From Acinetobacter sp. ANC 3929 (GTDB taxonomy: Bacteria > Pseudomonadota > Gammaproteobacteria > Pseudomonadales > Moraxellaceae): a stretch of DNA of 64,000 nucleotides. Below are positions 17,765 to 28,302 of this stretch, in pieces (the first letter of the stretch is position 1; every line of letters starts with the position of its first letter). Made by a program: the position numbers and the translations under genes. The stretch covers positions 540,054 through 604,053 of the forward strand of contig NZ_KB849999.1 of the NCBI RefSeq assembly GCF_000369405.1, written 5' to 3'. The notes under the pieces were generated by a model, which saw only the letters and a list, made by a program, of their open reading frames with translations, searched no databases and was not told the origin of the DNA.

Positions 17765-17967
17765 TTATGTCTCCTTAGAATTGTGTGTAGTTTTGACTAC
17801 TTTCTTTTTTCAACATCCGGTTGAATATTTGGAGTAAGTACATATCGATAAAAAGATTGAGTGGCTGCATGACTAAAAAAAAGCTGCTCAATGTATGTAC
17901 ATATTTGTCATTGTGGTTGATCCAGACTGGTGCAACAATGCGTAATTTAGAAAAAGATATTTACGTT

Positions 17968-18906
17968 ATGCGCAAAAATCTTGATGGTGGACTCTTGCAT
18001 GCAATGAATGCCTTCCTGAAAGTGATTGATAGCGGGAGCTTCACAGCTGCCGCTGAGCAGATGGAACTGACAACAGCGCAAGTTTCACGATTAATTAGCG
18101 AATTAGAAGGGCGGTTAGGTACAAAACTACTACAACGCTCGACCCGACAGCATGCCTTGACCGAAATTGGTGCAAACTATGCCGAACAGTGTCGTCAGGT
18201 GCTGGCAATGGTAGAGGAATCCGAAGCACAAGCCACGGGTATGGCTGCCAGACCGCAGGGGCGGTTGAGGGTGTTGAGTATGGCCAGTTTTGGCCATCAT
18301 TATCTGGCACCGATGATGGCGGAATTTTGTCAAACCTATCCTGAGCTTACGGTTGAATACCGAACCTCGCAAAATGTACCTGACCTTTTAGGTAAAGGCA
18401 TTGATGTGAGTCTCTATTTGACTGAATCTCTGGCGGATTCGAGATTTGTGGCCCGTCGCATTGGTACGATTTTTTCGGTGTTATGTGCTTCACCTGCTTA
18501 TCTGGAAAAGCATGGCGAACCTCAATCGCTGGATGATTTGCAGAAGCATGCCTGTTTACGCTTGGTCAATCCATCCATTACTCCGCAATGGCATCTGACC
18601 AGTGAAAATAGCTGTTCGTATCAGATTGATATCAATGGCCCACTCATTGCCGATACGCCTGAGTTGTTATTGGATGTAGTTCAACAAGATATGGGTATTG
18701 CCTTATTGCCAACTTTTTCATCGATTGATGCAATCCGCACAGGGCGATTACGCCGTATTTTACCAGCGTGGCGTTCTCCTGATATCGGGGTGTATACCTT
18801 ATTGCCTTCAAGGGATTTTGTGGATGTAAAAACGCGGACATGGCTGGAGTGGGTCGAGCAACATATTTCTCCGAAAATACAGCAAGATACGGATTATTTT
18901 CTATAA
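17968..18906 (+). CDS. LysR-family transcriptional regulator
   Basis: About 312 residues. The N-terminal HTH is LLHAMNAFLKVIDSGSFTAA through TTAQVSRLISELEGRLGTKL, followed by an effector-binding domain (RLRVLSMASFGHHYLAPMMA onward). The frame is open from 17821. The ATG at 17968 gives the usual short leader before the HTH; ATGs at 17938 or 17821 cannot be excluded because no start has a strong ribosome binding site. It is divergent from the large oxidoreductase, which is its most likely target. Confidence 0.85.
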   Translation: MRKNLDGGLLHAMNAFLKVIDSGSFTAAAEQMELTTAQVSRLISELEGRLGTKLLQRSTRQHALTEIGANYAEQCRQVLAMVEESEAQATGMAARPQGRLRVLSMASFGHHYLAPMMAEFCQTYPELTVEYRTSQNVPDLLGKGIDVSLYLTESLADSRFVARRIGTIFSVLCASPAYLEKHGEPQSLDDLQKHACLRLVNPSITPQWHLTSENSCSYQIDINGPLIADTPELLLDVVQQDMGIALLPTFSSIDAIRTGRLRRILPAWRSPDIGVYTLLPSRDFVDVKTRTWLEWVEQHISPKIQQDTDYFL

Positions 18907-18954
18907 ATTGTTTGAGGAGTGGTAGAAAAAGAATAATAAGGATTAAAATTAAAA

Positions 18955-18980
18955 AAATGCTTCTTTAGAAAGAAGCATTT
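18955..18980 (-). terminator. Terminator, mainly for the liu operon
   Basis: AAATGCTTCT (18955-18964) and AGAAGCATTT (18971-18980) form a 10-bp stem with a 6-nt loop. The A-run at 18950-18957 becomes a U-tract on minus-strand RNA, so this best fits the end of the liu transcript about 150 bp after liuE. It also sits 50 bp after the LysR gene on the other strand. Confidence 0.75.
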
Positions 18981-19127
18981 CATACCGATATAAATAATAG
19001 ATTTAAAAAAATTACATGAAGGATTTAGTCCCAATTCTTGAGCAGAATGAGAGAAAGTTGAGCTCTGATCAAGCTTAATTGATTAAGCATGTTGCCTGAC
19101 AGTAAGAGAATACAAATCTATATATGG

Positions 19128-20030
19128 CTAAGCGCATTTCGTTTGCCAATAGGCATTGGCATAATTCGACAAGCTTTTTCGGTTGAGTACATCACTAATA
19201 TTTTGGCTGGCTTGCATCAGTTTTTCTAGGTCGATGCCAGTTTCAAAGCCCATATGTGATAGCAAATAGAACAGATCTTCGGTGGCGACATTGCCTGAAG
19301 CACCTTTGGCATAAGGGCATCCACCCAAACCAGCCAGCGAAGAATCAAACACACGGATGCCTTGTTGTAAAGATTGATGAATATTGGCAATCGCCATGCC
19401 ATAAGTATTATGAAAATGTCCTGCCAAAACCTTACTGTCGAGTTCAGCCAGACAAGCTTGCCAGACTTTTGCGACACGATCTGGTGTGGCGGTGCCAATG
19501 GTTTCACCTAAAGACACTTCATAGCAGCCCATGTTATAGAGTCGTTTAACAACTTTTACGACTTGCTCCGGTGCGATTGCACCTTCATAAGGACAATCGA
19601 CAATACAAGAGACATAACCACGTACACGGATATTATGTGCTTTGGCTGCACTCATCACATCGGTAAATTTCTCAAAACTCTCATCAATCGAACAATTAAT
19701 ATTTTTACGGGTAAAGCTTTCAGAAGCTGCGGTAAACACCGCAACCTCTTTGCATCCTAAAGCTTGCGCCGTTTCAAAACCTTTGATGTTTGGCGTGAGC
19801 AGACTAAATTGAACATCGCTTGTTTGTGGTAATTGCTTAAATAGCTCGTCACTCTGCGCCATTTGCGGTACCCATTTTGCCGAAACACAGGAACCGACTT
19901 CAATTGATTTCAAACCAGCATCAATCAAATTGTGAATAAAGTTTAAGCGTTGTTCAACAGTTAAAGCCTGCTTTTCATTTTGCAGGCCGTCTCTAGGACC
20001 GACCTCCACGATTTTGACAAAATCACTCAT
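19128..20030 (-). CDS. liuE: Hydroxymethylglutaryl-CoA lyase
   Basis: A 300-residue HMGL-like TIM-barrel lyase that splits 3-hydroxy-3-methylglutaryl-CoA into acetoacetate and acetyl-CoA, the last step of leucine/isovalerate breakdown. The catalytic Arg is in VEVGPRDGLQNE (residues 8-19), metal-binding His residues are in LAGHFHNTYG, and the active-site Cys loop is GLGGCPYAKGASGNVATED. Length fits bacterial HMG-CoA lyases. Its start overlaps the liuD stop by 4 bases, so the two are coupled. It is the last gene of the operon. Confidence 0.95.
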   Translation of the reverse strand: MSDFVKIVEVGPRDGLQNEKQALTVEQRLNFIHNLIDAGLKSIEVGSCVSAKWVPQMAQSDELFKQLPQTSDVQFSLLTPNIKGFETAQALGCKEVAVFTAASESFTRKNINCSIDESFEKFTDVMSAAKAHNIRVRGYVSCIVDCPYEGAIAPEQVVKVVKRLYNMGCYEVSLGETIGTATPDRVAKVWQACLAELDSKVLAGHFHNTYGMAIANIHQSLQQGIRVFDSSLAGLGGCPYAKGASGNVATEDLFYLLSHMGFETGIDLEKLMQASQNISDVLNRKSLSNYANAYWQTKCA

Positions 20031-22018
20031 GCAATTTCCTCCTGAGCAGGCTGAAATTCCACAAGTTCATCGCCAGCTTTGACCTGATCACCGACTTGGA
20101 AATAGGAGTCTACAATCATGCCGTCTTTAGGGGCACGAATGGTATATTCCATTTTCATGGCTTCAAGCGTCATTAAAATATCGTCTTTCTTCACGCTATG
20201 ATTGGTGCTCACCAGCACTTGCGTGACCACACCCGGCATTGGTGCTTTTAGGTGGCCTTCATCGGCTTGGTGATCTGTCTGATTAAAGTCTCGGCGAATA
20301 TAAGCAAACTTGTAGCTTTGTCCATTTTGGAACAAGGTAATGCCTTGCTGACTTTGGTTAAAAGATAACTTTTGCTGAGTCTCCCCAATTTGAACAGAGG
20401 CAGTATGTGTATCAAGCAATTGGCCCGAAATCAGGTAGCTTTGTCCGTTATATTCTGCGGTGAAGCCTTGTTCATTTGAGGCAAATTTAATTTTAATGCT
20501 CTGATCTAAATAGTTCAGTTTAATACTGTGCTGATAGGCAATATTTAAACGCCATAGGGGTTGAGCCTGCCAAAGCTGTTTTTGGCTTGAGCGATTGTTA
20601 TTAAGTTTACTGAGAAATTCAGTAAATGCCGCTGCCACCACAAGTTCAGGTTTGATCTCTTCAGGACTAAACAAGAAGTTTTGTTCACGTTGAATTAGGT
20701 TGGTATCAAGCTTGGCTTGTTTAAACGATTGACTGCGTACAATTTTTTCAAGAAAAGCGATGTTATTACCTAAGCCATCTACATGGAATTGGCTTAACGC
20801 GTGTTGCATTTGAATAAGTGCAGCTTCACGGTTTTTACCCCATACGATCAGTTTAGCAATCATTGGGTCGTAATAGGTCGTGATTTCATCGCCTTCAACG
20901 ATACCACTGTCGACACGGACGAATTGGTTTTGAGCTGGGTAATGCAAATAGTCAATTTTGCCAATGGCAGGTAAAAAGCCTTTTTCTGGTTCTTCAGCGT
21001 AGATCCGTGCTTCTAGCGCATGTCCGTGAATCTGCAATTGGTTTTGTAGTTTAGGCAAAGGTTCGCCATAAGCGACGCGAAGTTGCCATTCAACCAAGTC
21101 TTCACCGGTAATCATCTCAGTAACAGGGTGCTCGACTTGTAGACGAGTATTCATTTCCATGAAATACGCAGTTCCGTCTTGCTCCACAATAAACTCAACC
21201 GTACCTGCGCCAACATAATTTACCGCACGGGCGGCATCGATTGCCGCTTGGCGCATAGCATCGAGTTTTTCGCTTGGCATTTGTGGCGCAGGGGCTTCTT
21301 CTAGCACTTTTTGGTGGCGGCGTTGTACAGAACAATCACGTTCAAACAAATGTACGTAGTTGCCATGTGTATCACCAAACACTTGCACTTCAATATGACG
21401 TGGTTGAATCACATAGCGTTCAATCAGTACATCATCATTACCAAAGCTCGATTTGGCTTCACGTTTACATGAGGCTAAGGCATGCAGGAAATCCTCACTG
21501 CGCTCAACCAGACTCATACCTTTACCACCACCGCCAGCACTGGCTTTAATTAAAACAGGATAGCCAATTGCATCGGCTTGCTGTTTTAAAAACTCAGCAT
21601 CTTGATTGGTTCCGTGATAACCCGGTGTTAAAGGAACACCTGCTTTTTCCATTAACGCTTTCGAGGTCGCTTTCAAGCCCATCGCCAAAATGGCATCCAC
21701 TGGTGGACCAATAAAGCAAATATTGTGTTGTTGGCAAGCGAGTGCAAACTGGTCATTTTCTGAAAGGAAGCCGTAACCTGGATGCACCGCTTGGCTGCCT
21801 GTATCAATGGCAGCTTGAATAATACGGTCAACCTGTAAATAACTTTGCGTTGCAGGGGACTGACCAATATAAATCGCTTCATCTGCAAGTTTGACATGTT
21901 GTGCATTTGCATCGGCATCGGAGTAAACGGCAACCGTTGCAATCCCTAATTTTTTAGCGGTACGAATCACGCGGCACGCAATCTCGCCACGGTTCGCAAT
22001 TAAAATCTTTTCAAACAT
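20027..22018 (-). CDS. liuD: 3-Methylcrotonyl-CoA carboxylase, biotin-carrying alpha subunit
   Basis: 663 residues. An N-terminal biotin carboxylase comes first (FEKILIANRGEIACRVIRTA; ATP-grasp loop KASAGGGGKGM; FMEMNTRLQVEHPVTE). A linker follows, then a C-terminal biotinyl domain with the biotin-accepting Lys in LEAMKMEYT near residue 618. It carboxylates its own biotin and hands the CO2 to the LiuB carboxyltransferase, giving 3-methylglutaconyl-CoA. Context (liuB, liuC, liuE) decides methylcrotonyl- over acetyl- or propionyl-CoA specificity. It starts 11 bases after liuC. Confidence 0.94.
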   Translation of the reverse strand: MFEKILIANRGEIACRVIRTAKKLGIATVAVYSDADANAQHVKLADEAIYIGQSPATQSYLQVDRIIQAAIDTGSQAVHPGYGFLSENDQFALACQQHNICFIGPPVDAILAMGLKATSKALMEKAGVPLTPGYHGTNQDAEFLKQQADAIGYPVLIKASAGGGGKGMSLVERSEDFLHALASCKREAKSSFGNDDVLIERYVIQPRHIEVQVFGDTHGNYVHLFERDCSVQRRHQKVLEEAPAPQMPSEKLDAMRQAAIDAARAVNYVGAGTVEFIVEQDGTAYFMEMNTRLQVEHPVTEMITGEDLVEWQLRVAYGEPLPKLQNQLQIHGHALEARIYAEEPEKGFLPAIGKIDYLHYPAQNQFVRVDSGIVEGDEITTYYDPMIAKLIVWGKNREAALIQMQHALSQFHVDGLGNNIAFLEKIVRSQSFKQAKLDTNLIQREQNFLFSPEEIKPELVVAAAFTEFLSKLNNNRSSQKQLWQAQPLWRLNIAYQHSIKLNYLDQSIKIKFASNEQGFTAEYNGQSYLISGQLLDTHTASVQIGETQQKLSFNQSQQGITLFQNGQSYKFAYIRRDFNQTDHQADEGHLKAPMPGVVTQVLVSTNHSVKKDDILMTLEAMKMEYTIRAPKDGMIVDSYFQVGDQVKAGDELVEFQPAQEEIA

Positions 22019-22029
22019 AATGATCGTCC

Positions 22030-22839
22030 TTAATTGTTGTTATTCGAGTCAGAAACCCAGACAGGCTGTTGTTTATTTAAAAAGGCATTTAGTCCTTCTT
22101 TGGCTTCGCGGCCCTGACGAACTTGAGCAATGTGTTGTGCCGTCTGTTGCAGCAAGTCATTGCTCTGGGGATGGTTGCTCACCATTTGAATCAGTTGTTT
22201 GGATGCCGCTTGAGCCTGTGGGCCGCCAAGTAACAAGGCATCAATAATTTCTTGAACTTTTTTATCTAAGTCTTCAGCATCTGCCACTTCATGCGCCAAG
22301 CCAATTTGTTTAGCTTCACGCGCAGAAATCCGTTCTGCAGTTAAGAAGTAACGTGAAGCTTGTCGTGCTCCAATCGCACCAATCACATAGGGACTGATGG
22401 TTGAAGGGGCAAGACCTAAACGAACCTCAGAGGTTGCAAATTTAGCATCGGTACTGGCAATGCAAATATCACAGGCCGATGCCAAACCCATGCCACCGCC
22501 AAAGGCAATGCCATGCACACGAGCAAGCGTCGGTTGCTTTAAGGTCGCGAGTGCATTTAGCATCTGTGCAAGTTTTAAAGCATCGGCTTGATTTTCTGCT
22601 GACGAAGCTTGACCTGCCTGTTTCATCCAGTTCAGATCAGCACCTGCCGAGAAGCTTTTGCCTCGTCCAGCCAAAACCACCACACGGATATCATCACGCG
22701 TATTTAAGCTGTTAAAGCAAGTATGTAATTCTTCAATCACCGTGGTATTAAAGGCATTGTGCAGTTCTGGGCGATTCAGCCAAACATATGCCACTTGGTC
22801 GTGTTGTTCCAGTTGTAAAAATTGATAGTTCATAGACAC
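22030..22839 (-). CDS. liuC: Methylglutaconyl-CoA hydratase (enoyl-CoA hydratase family)
   Basis: A 269-residue crotonase-fold enzyme. The oxyanion-hole segments are FSAGADLNWMKQ (about residues 63-74) and IAFGGGMGLASACDICIA (about 111-128). It should hydrate 3-methylglutaconyl-CoA to HMG-CoA. The assignment to this substrate rests on its place between carboxylase subunits liuB (3 bases upstream) and liuD. Confidence 0.93.
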   Translation of the reverse strand: MSMNYQFLQLEQHDQVAYVWLNRPELHNAFNTTVIEELHTCFNSLNTRDDIRVVVLAGRGKSFSAGADLNWMKQAGQASSAENQADALKLAQMLNALATLKQPTLARVHGIAFGGGMGLASACDICIASTDAKFATSEVRLGLAPSTISPYVIGAIGARQASRYFLTAERISAREAKQIGLAHEVADAEDLDKKVQEIIDALLLGGPQAQAASKQLIQMVSNHPQSNDLLQQTAQHIAQVRQGREAKEGLNAFLNKQQPVWVSDSNNNN

Positions 22840-22842
22840 CTC

Positions 22843-24444
22843 TTACATGCGGAACACGCCAAATTTGGTTGGTTGAATTGGTGCATTGAGCGCCGCAGCA
22901 AGGCTCAGACCAAGCACATGACGGGTTTGAGCAGGGTCAATGACACCGTCATCCCAAAGACGGGAAGAGGCATAATATGGATGACCTTGATGTTCATATT
23001 GTTCACGAATCGGTTGTTTAAATTGATCTTCTTCCTGTGCCGACCACTGTGCACCTTTTTGCTCAATCTGATCACGTTTTAAAGTTGAGAGTACACTGGC
23101 AGCTTGTTCACCACCCATCACCGAAATACGAGAGTTTGGCCATGTCCATAAAAAGCGTGGCGAGTAAGCGCGGCCACACATACCATAGTTACCTGCACCA
23201 AATGAACCACCAATAATCAGGGTCAGTTTTGGTACATTGGCTGTGGCAACCGCCATCACCAATTTGGCACCATTTTTTGCAATACCTTCATTTTCATATT
23301 GACGACCCACCATAAAGCCAGTGATATTTTGAATAAACAACAATGGAATATTGCGTTGGGTACATAGCTCAATAAAATGTGCACCTTTTTGTGCAGACTC
23401 GGAAAAGAGAATCCCGTTATTGGCAATGATGCCGACGGGCATACCATAAAGCGAAGCAAAACCAGTAATGAGGGTCGAGCCAAAGCGAGCTTTAAACTCA
23501 TCAAAGCGTGAACCATCGACAATACGCGCAATGACTTCACGCACATCGAAAGGTTTACGTGCATCACTCGGGACAACGCCATAAAGTTCCGATGCATCAA
23601 ATAGCGGCTCATCTATTTGCTTATTTAATTCGGTTGGTTTTTTATTCAGATTGGCAACGATATTACGTGCAATCGCTAACGCATGTTCATCATTTTCAGC
23701 TAAATGATCCGCAACCCCTGATAGACGGGTATGAACATCACCCCCCCCTAAATCTTCACTGGTCACCACTTCGCCAGTGGCTGCTTTTACCAATGGAGGA
23801 CCGCCGAGAAAAATCGTACCTTGATTACGTACAATAATGGTTTCATCAGACATGGCTGGGACATAGGCACCGCCAGCGGTACAACTACCCATCACCACCG
23901 CAATTTGGGCAATGCCTTGGCTCGACATCCGCGCCTGATTATAGAAAATACGCCCGAAATGATCACGATCAGGGAAGACTTCATCTTGCATCGGTAAAAA
24001 AGCACCCCCTGAATCCACCAGATAAATACACGGCAAATGGTTTTGCTCGGCAATTTCCTGCGCACGTAAATGCTTTTTCACTGTAAGTGGATAATAGGTG
24101 CCACCTTTGACGGTTGCATCATTGGCGACGATCATGCAGGTCACACCATTGACTTGTCCAATACCCGCAATTACACCTGCAGCAGGAATATCATCTTGAT
24201 AAACTTTATAAGCAGCCAATTGACCAATTTCTAAAAAAGCTGTGCCGACATCAATCAGTTGATCAATACGATCGCGTGGTAAAAGTTTGCCTCGAGCCAA
24301 ATGTTTTTGGCGCGCATTTTCGCCACCACCGAGTGCTACTTTTTGTGCCACTTGTTTCAGATCGTTGACCAATGTTTGCATGGCGTGTTGATTGGTTTTG
24401 AAGTCTTCACTTCGCACATTAATTTTGCTGTGTAATTGGTTCAT
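22843..24444 (-). CDS. liuB: 3-Methylcrotonyl-CoA carboxylase, carboxyltransferase beta subunit
   Basis: 533 residues of the acetyl-CoA carboxyltransferase family ([19 protein letters not shown], a [13 protein letters not shown] oxyanion loop, [39 protein letters not shown]). It transfers CO2 from LiuD biotin to 3-methylcrotonyl-CoA. The frame opens at an ATG at 24453, but AGGA is placed eight bases before the ATG at 24444, which I prefer. It lies in the liuABCDE order. Confidence 0.94.
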   Translation of the reverse strand: MNQLHSKINVRSEDFKTNQHAMQTLVNDLKQVAQKVALGGGENARQKHLARGKLLPRDRIDQLIDVGTAFLEIGQLAAYKVYQDDIPAAGVIAGIGQVNGVTCMIVANDATVKGGTYYPLTVKKHLRAQEIAEQNHLPCIYLVDSGGAFLPMQDEVFPDRDHFGRIFYNQARMSSQGIAQIAVVMGSCTAGGAYVPAMSDETIIVRNQGTIFLGGPPLVKAATGEVVTSEDLGGGDVHTRLSGVADHLAENDEHALAIARNIVANLNKKPTELNKQIDEPLFDASELYGVVPSDARKPFDVREVIARIVDGSRFDEFKARFGSTLITGFASLYGMPVGIIANNGILFSESAQKGAHFIELCTQRNIPLLFIQNITGFMVGRQYENEGIAKNGAKLVMAVATANVPKLTLIIGGSFGAGNYGMCGRAYSPRFLWTWPNSRISVMGGEQAASVLSTLKRDQIEQKGAQWSAQEEDQFKQPIREQYEHQGHPYYASSRLWDDGVIDPAQTRHVLGLSLAAALNAPIQPTKFGVFRM

Positions 24445-24468
24445 ACGCTGCATCCTGATTTATGGTTA

Positions 24469-25641
24469 TTATTTGGTTTCATTAAACAGTTCGCGGCCAA
24501 TCAGCATGCGGCGAATTTCTGAAGTTCCTGCACCAATTTCATAAAGTTTGGCATCACGCCATAAGCGACCTGCCGAAAATTCATTGATATAACCATTACC
24601 ACCGAGGGTTTGAATGGTTTCACCTGCCATCCATGTGGCTTTTTCTGCTGCATATAAAATGGCACTGGCTGCATCTTTACGTAAGCTACGGTCGTGGTCG
24701 GCTTTGTCACAGGCTGCGCCAACCGCATAGACCAATGCTTTACAAGCGAGCCAAGTGGAATACATATCCGCCAGTTTGCCTTGCATCAATTGGAATTCAC
24801 CCAAGGCCTGACCGAATTGTTCACGTTCATGTAAGTAGGGAATCACGACATCTAAACAGGCATCCATAATACCCAGAGGGCCTGCACTTAAGACCGCGCG
24901 TTCATAGTCCAGACCACTCATCAGTACTTTAGCGCCGTTGCCAACACCACCGAGTACGTTTTCAGCAGGTACTTCGACATTGTCAAAAAATAGCGGATAA
25001 GTGTTGGAACCACGCATACCGAGCTTGTCTAAATGTTTGCCGTGACTAAAGCCTGGCATACCTTTTTCAATCAGGAAGGCCGTCATGCCTTTGGCACCTG
25101 CATGTGGATCAGTCTTGGCATAAACCACCAATACATCCGCATCACCACCGTTGGTGATCCACATTTTTGAACCATTGAGAACAAAATGATCGCCTTTTTG
25201 TTCAGCACGCAGTTTCATGCTGACTACATCCGATCCTGCATTCGGTTCAGACATCGCCAAAGCGCCAACAAAGTCGCCTGAAATCAGCTTGGGTAAATAC
25301 TTCTGTTTCTGTTGTTCGCTACCGTTGCGGTTAATCTGATTAATACACAAATTGGAATGCGCACCGTAAGAAAGACCAATAGAAGCGGATGCACGCGAAA
25401 TTTCCTGCAACACAAGGATATGTGCCAAGTAGCCGAGATTGGTGCCGCCATATTCTTCAGAAACAGTTAAGCCCATGAGTCCCATGTCTCCAAATTTCTT
25501 CCAGAGATGGGCTGGGAATTTATTGTCTTGATCAACTTGCTGAGCAATTGGTGCAATTTCTTTAGCACAAAATGCAGCAACTGAATCTTGTAGAGCAATT
25601 AACGTTTCATCCAGACCAAAATTCAAGCTACGTAGGTTCAT
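24469..25641 (-). CDS. liuA: Isovaleryl-CoA dehydrogenase
   Basis: A 390-residue acyl-CoA dehydrogenase that oxidises isovaleryl-CoA to 3-methylcrotonyl-CoA, passing electrons from FAD to ETF. The catalytic base is Glu247 in [15 protein letters not shown], the position characteristic of isovaleryl-CoA dehydrogenases (not the C-terminal Glu of other family members). Other landmarks are [22 protein letters not shown] and a C-terminal [13 protein letters not shown]. It is the first gene of the liu operon and is divergent from a TetR regulator. Confidence 0.95.
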   Translation of the reverse strand: MNLRSLNFGLDETLIALQDSVAAFCAKEIAPIAQQVDQDNKFPAHLWKKFGDMGLMGLTVSEEYGGTNLGYLAHILVLQEISRASASIGLSYGAHSNLCINQINRNGSEQQKQKYLPKLISGDFVGALAMSEPNAGSDVVSMKLRAEQKGDHFVLNGSKMWITNGGDADVLVVYAKTDPHAGAKGMTAFLIEKGMPGFSHGKHLDKLGMRGSNTYPLFFDNVEVPAENVLGGVGNGAKVLMSGLDYERAVLSAGPLGIMDACLDVVIPYLHEREQFGQALGEFQLMQGKLADMYSTWLACKALVYAVGAACDKADHDRSLRKDAASAILYAAEKATWMAGETIQTLGGNGYINEFSAGRLWRDAKLYEIGAGTSEIRRMLIGRELFNETK

Positions 25642-25709
25642 TGTGTTGTCATCCCATTGGTTATATTTGTTGTTCCATTAAGCGTTGTTGTATGTGCTTA
25701 TGAACTACC

Positions 25710-25768
25710 TTACAATGAATTTTTAAAAAAGTGAATAGAGATTCATAAAATGATTTACAATTCACTTT
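25710..25768. promoter_or_regulatory. liuA/tetR divergent promoter with inverted repeats
   Basis: The 148-bp gap between liuA and the TetR gene holds a 14-bp palindrome TGAATAGAGATTCA (25732-25745). A wider inverted pair lies at AGTGAAT (25730-25736) and ATTCACT (25760-25766). These are candidate operators for the adjacent TetR protein, placed where both promoters would be covered. Confidence 0.45.
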
Positions 25769-25789
25769 ATTTGTTGGAGAATAAAATTT

Positions 25790-26407
25790 ATGAGCTATAA
25801 ACGATCAACTTTAATGCAGGAGCGGATGGAGCAAAATCGTAAATCGATTTTGAGTTCAGCCAGAAAATTAATTTCAGAGGGGGGATTCAAAGACGCACAG
25901 ATACAAACCATTGCTGAGCAAGCAGGGGTCTCAAGTGGTCTGGTTTATCGCTATTTTGACAATAAGAGTCAGGTACTGATTGAAGTTTTGTCTGAAGCCA
26001 TCAATACCGAGTTGTTGGTGATTGATGCCATCACAGAAAGTGATCTGACCGCACAACAGAAATTGCATAAAGCAGTTGCGACCTTTGTCAAACGGGCACT
26101 CAATAGTCCTCAGCTGGCATATTCACTCATGTTTGAACCGGTGGATTCAACCGTTGAACATGAGCGTTTTCGGGTAAAGCAGTTGATTAAACAAAGTATT
26201 AAAAAAATCCTTGCAGATGGAAATGCAAGTGGTGAGTTTGTTCTGGATGACTTAAATACAACAGCCATGTGTGTGGTCGGGGCAATGACCTATGTGGTGG
26301 TTGAACCTTTAGATCCAGCTCAAAATACCAAGTTTGATCAGACGCACAAAGACTATTTTTCCAAACAGATTGCTGACTTTTGTGTGGATGCAGTACAGAA
26401 AAAGTAG
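25790..26407 (+). CDS. TetR-family regulator, probable liu repressor
   Basis: 205 residues. The N-terminal HTH has ILSSARKLISEGGFKDAQIQ, then IAEQAGVSSGLVYRYFDNKS (about residues 20-62). The C-terminal ligand domain has a FVKRALNSPQLAYSLMFEP segment. It is divergent from liuA and followed 112 bp later by an acyl-CoA synthetase on the same strand. Its probable role is a repressor relieved by an acyl-CoA intermediate, as for PsrA/FadR-like TetR proteins of acyl-CoA operons, which is inference. The ATG at 25790 follows GGAG. Confidence 0.85.
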   Translation: MSYKRSTLMQERMEQNRKSILSSARKLISEGGFKDAQIQTIAEQAGVSSGLVYRYFDNKSQVLIEVLSEAINTELLVIDAITESDLTAQQKLHKAVATFVKRALNSPQLAYSLMFEPVDSTVEHERFRVKQLIKQSIKKILADGNASGEFVLDDLNTTAMCVVGAMTYVVVEPLDPAQNTKFDQTHKDYFSKQIADFCVDAVQKK

Positions 26408-26519
26408 GGCAGACAGAATGGTTTAACATCACAACAACAGGCAGTTTGAAGAGTAGTTGCAGTAACAACAATTAGATCAGGTAAGAACAGAATTAAAAAG
26501 AATCAAGGAGAATGATTCA

Positions 26520-28214
26520 ATGCAACACGTACGGTTAAGCTATGCCTCTGGAACCAGCTCGCAGCCCCTGTTGGGGATGACGATTGGAGATAAATTTGAT
26601 CAGGCCTGCCAACTCTATGCAGAGCAAGAGGCCATTGTCAGTTCGCATCAGAACCGACGCCTCAGTTATAAAGAACTACAACATGAGGTGAATGCTTTTG
26701 CCTGTAGTTTGCTCCAGCTCGGTTTGAAAAAAGGGGACCGATTGGCGATCTGGTCGCCCAACTGTGTGGAATGGACGGTGACCCAATTTGCTGCGTTCAA
26801 AGCGGGTATTATTTTGGTGAATCTGAATACCGCCTATAAAAGTCATGAACTGGAATATGTACTCAATAAAGTCTCCTGCAAAGGCTTGATCATCGCCTCA
26901 CAGTTCAAGACCACCGATTATCAAGAATTATTGAGCAAGATTGCACCTGAGCTGACATCTAGCTCCGATAAAGTGCTCCATTCAGCCCGTTTACCACATT
27001 TAAAATATGTGATCAAAATTGATGAGCAGCAACATACAGGTATATATCGTTTTGTTGATTTACTTGAGACTCCAAATCAATCTCAGCTCGATGAGTTGCA
27101 GCGCTTAGCCAAGCAGTTGCAGTTTGATGAGACCATCAATATTCAATTTACCTCAGGAACGACTGGCAATCCGAAAGGAACCATGTTGACGCACCATAAT
27201 ATTCTGAATAATGGTTATTTTGTTGGAGAAGGTATTGGTTTAAGCCCACAGGATCGAGTCTGTATCTCGGTGCCTTTATTCCATTGTTTTGGCATGGTGA
27301 TGGGTAATCTAGCCTGTATCACACACGGTGCAACCATGGTTTATCCTGCTTCGGTGTTTAATCCATTAGAAACCTTAAAAACTATTGAACAGGAAAAATG
27401 TACGGCGGCCTATGGCGTGCCAACGATGTTTATTGCCATTTTGGAACATGAGCAATTCACTGAATTTGATTTGAGCCGTTTGCGTACTGGCATTATGGCA
27501 GGCAGTCCATGTCCAAGAGAAATTATGCAGCGTGTGATTGACCGTATGCATATGTCGGAAATTACCATCTGTTATGGTATGACTGAAACTTCCCCTGTCA
27601 GCGTACAAAGCTATATCGATGATTCAATTGATAAACGGGTCAGTACTGTAGGACATGTTCATCCCCATTTAGAAGTTAAAATTGTTGATTTAGAAGGTGA
27701 AATCGTTCCGCAAGGCGTACTCGGTGAGCTCTGTGTCCGAGGTTATTCGGTCATGGCAGGGTATTGGGATGAGCCTGAAAAAACCAAAGAAGTCATCGAT
27801 GCAGCGGGTTGGATGCATACTGGTGATATTGCTGAAATGGACAGTGAAGGCTTTGTCAAAATCAAAGGCCGCATTAAAGATGTGGTGATTCGCGGGGGTG
27901 AAAACCTGTTTCCAAAAGAAATCGAAGACTTTTTATATACCCATCCAGATGTTTGCGATGTGCAGGTCATTGGTTTGCCTGACATGCGCTATGGTGAAGA
28001 GCTCTGTGCCTGCATCATTTTGCACGAGCATCATCAAAGCAATGAAGACAGTATCCGTCGTTTCTGCAAAGAGCATATTTCACATAATAAAGTGCCACGT
28101 TACGTTAAATTTTTTGATGAGTTCCCGATGACGGCATCAGGCAAAGCACAAAAATTTAAATTGCAGGAAATCATGCGGGTGGAGCTGAATTTGACTGCTG
28201 AAATTTTTGATTAA
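26520..28214 (+). CDS. AMP-forming acyl-CoA synthetase
   Basis: 564 residues of the ANL superfamily. The P-loop is FTSGTTGNPKGTMLTH (about residues 212-227), the A5 motif is CYGMTETSP, and the hinge region is GWMHTGDIAEMD with GRIKDVVIRGGEN. The catalytic Lys is in TASGKAQKFK near the C-terminus. It activates a carboxylic acid to its CoA thioester. Beside the liu genes and their TetR, the natural substrate may be isovalerate, 3-methylcrotonate or another branched or medium-chain acid. Strong RBS AAGGAG precedes the ATG. Confidence 0.9.
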   Translation: MQHVRLSYASGTSSQPLLGMTIGDKFDQACQLYAEQEAIVSSHQNRRLSYKELQHEVNAFACSLLQLGLKKGDRLAIWSPNCVEWTVTQFAAFKAGIILVNLNTAYKSHELEYVLNKVSCKGLIIASQFKTTDYQELLSKIAPELTSSSDKVLHSARLPHLKYVIKIDEQQHTGIYRFVDLLETPNQSQLDELQRLAKQLQFDETINIQFTSGTTGNPKGTMLTHHNILNNGYFVGEGIGLSPQDRVCISVPLFHCFGMVMGNLACITHGATMVYPASVFNPLETLKTIEQEKCTAAYGVPTMFIAILEHEQFTEFDLSRLRTGIMAGSPCPREIMQRVIDRMHMSEITICYGMTETSPVSVQSYIDDSIDKRVSTVGHVHPHLEVKIVDLEGEIVPQGVLGELCVRGYSVMAGYWDEPEKTKEVIDAAGWMHTGDIAEMDSEGFVKIKGRIKDVVIRGGENLFPKEIEDFLYTHPDVCDVQVIGLPDMRYGEELCACIILHEHHQSNEDSIRRFCKEHISHNKVPRYVKFFDEFPMTASGKAQKFKLQEIMRVELNLTAEIFD

Positions 28215-28302
28215 AATGGTGTTCCTCCTTTGTGTACATAGACAATGGAGGAAAATTTGATGCTGCGGGTTTTATTTAAACACATGATGTCAGGATCAAA
28301 AA

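Noticed and set aside
20027..25641. Geranyl-CoA (atu-type) rather than leucine (liu) pathway
   Set aside because: The set is exactly liuABCDE, with an HMG-CoA lyase and an isovaleryl-CoA dehydrogenase-type Glu247, and no other atu genes are present.
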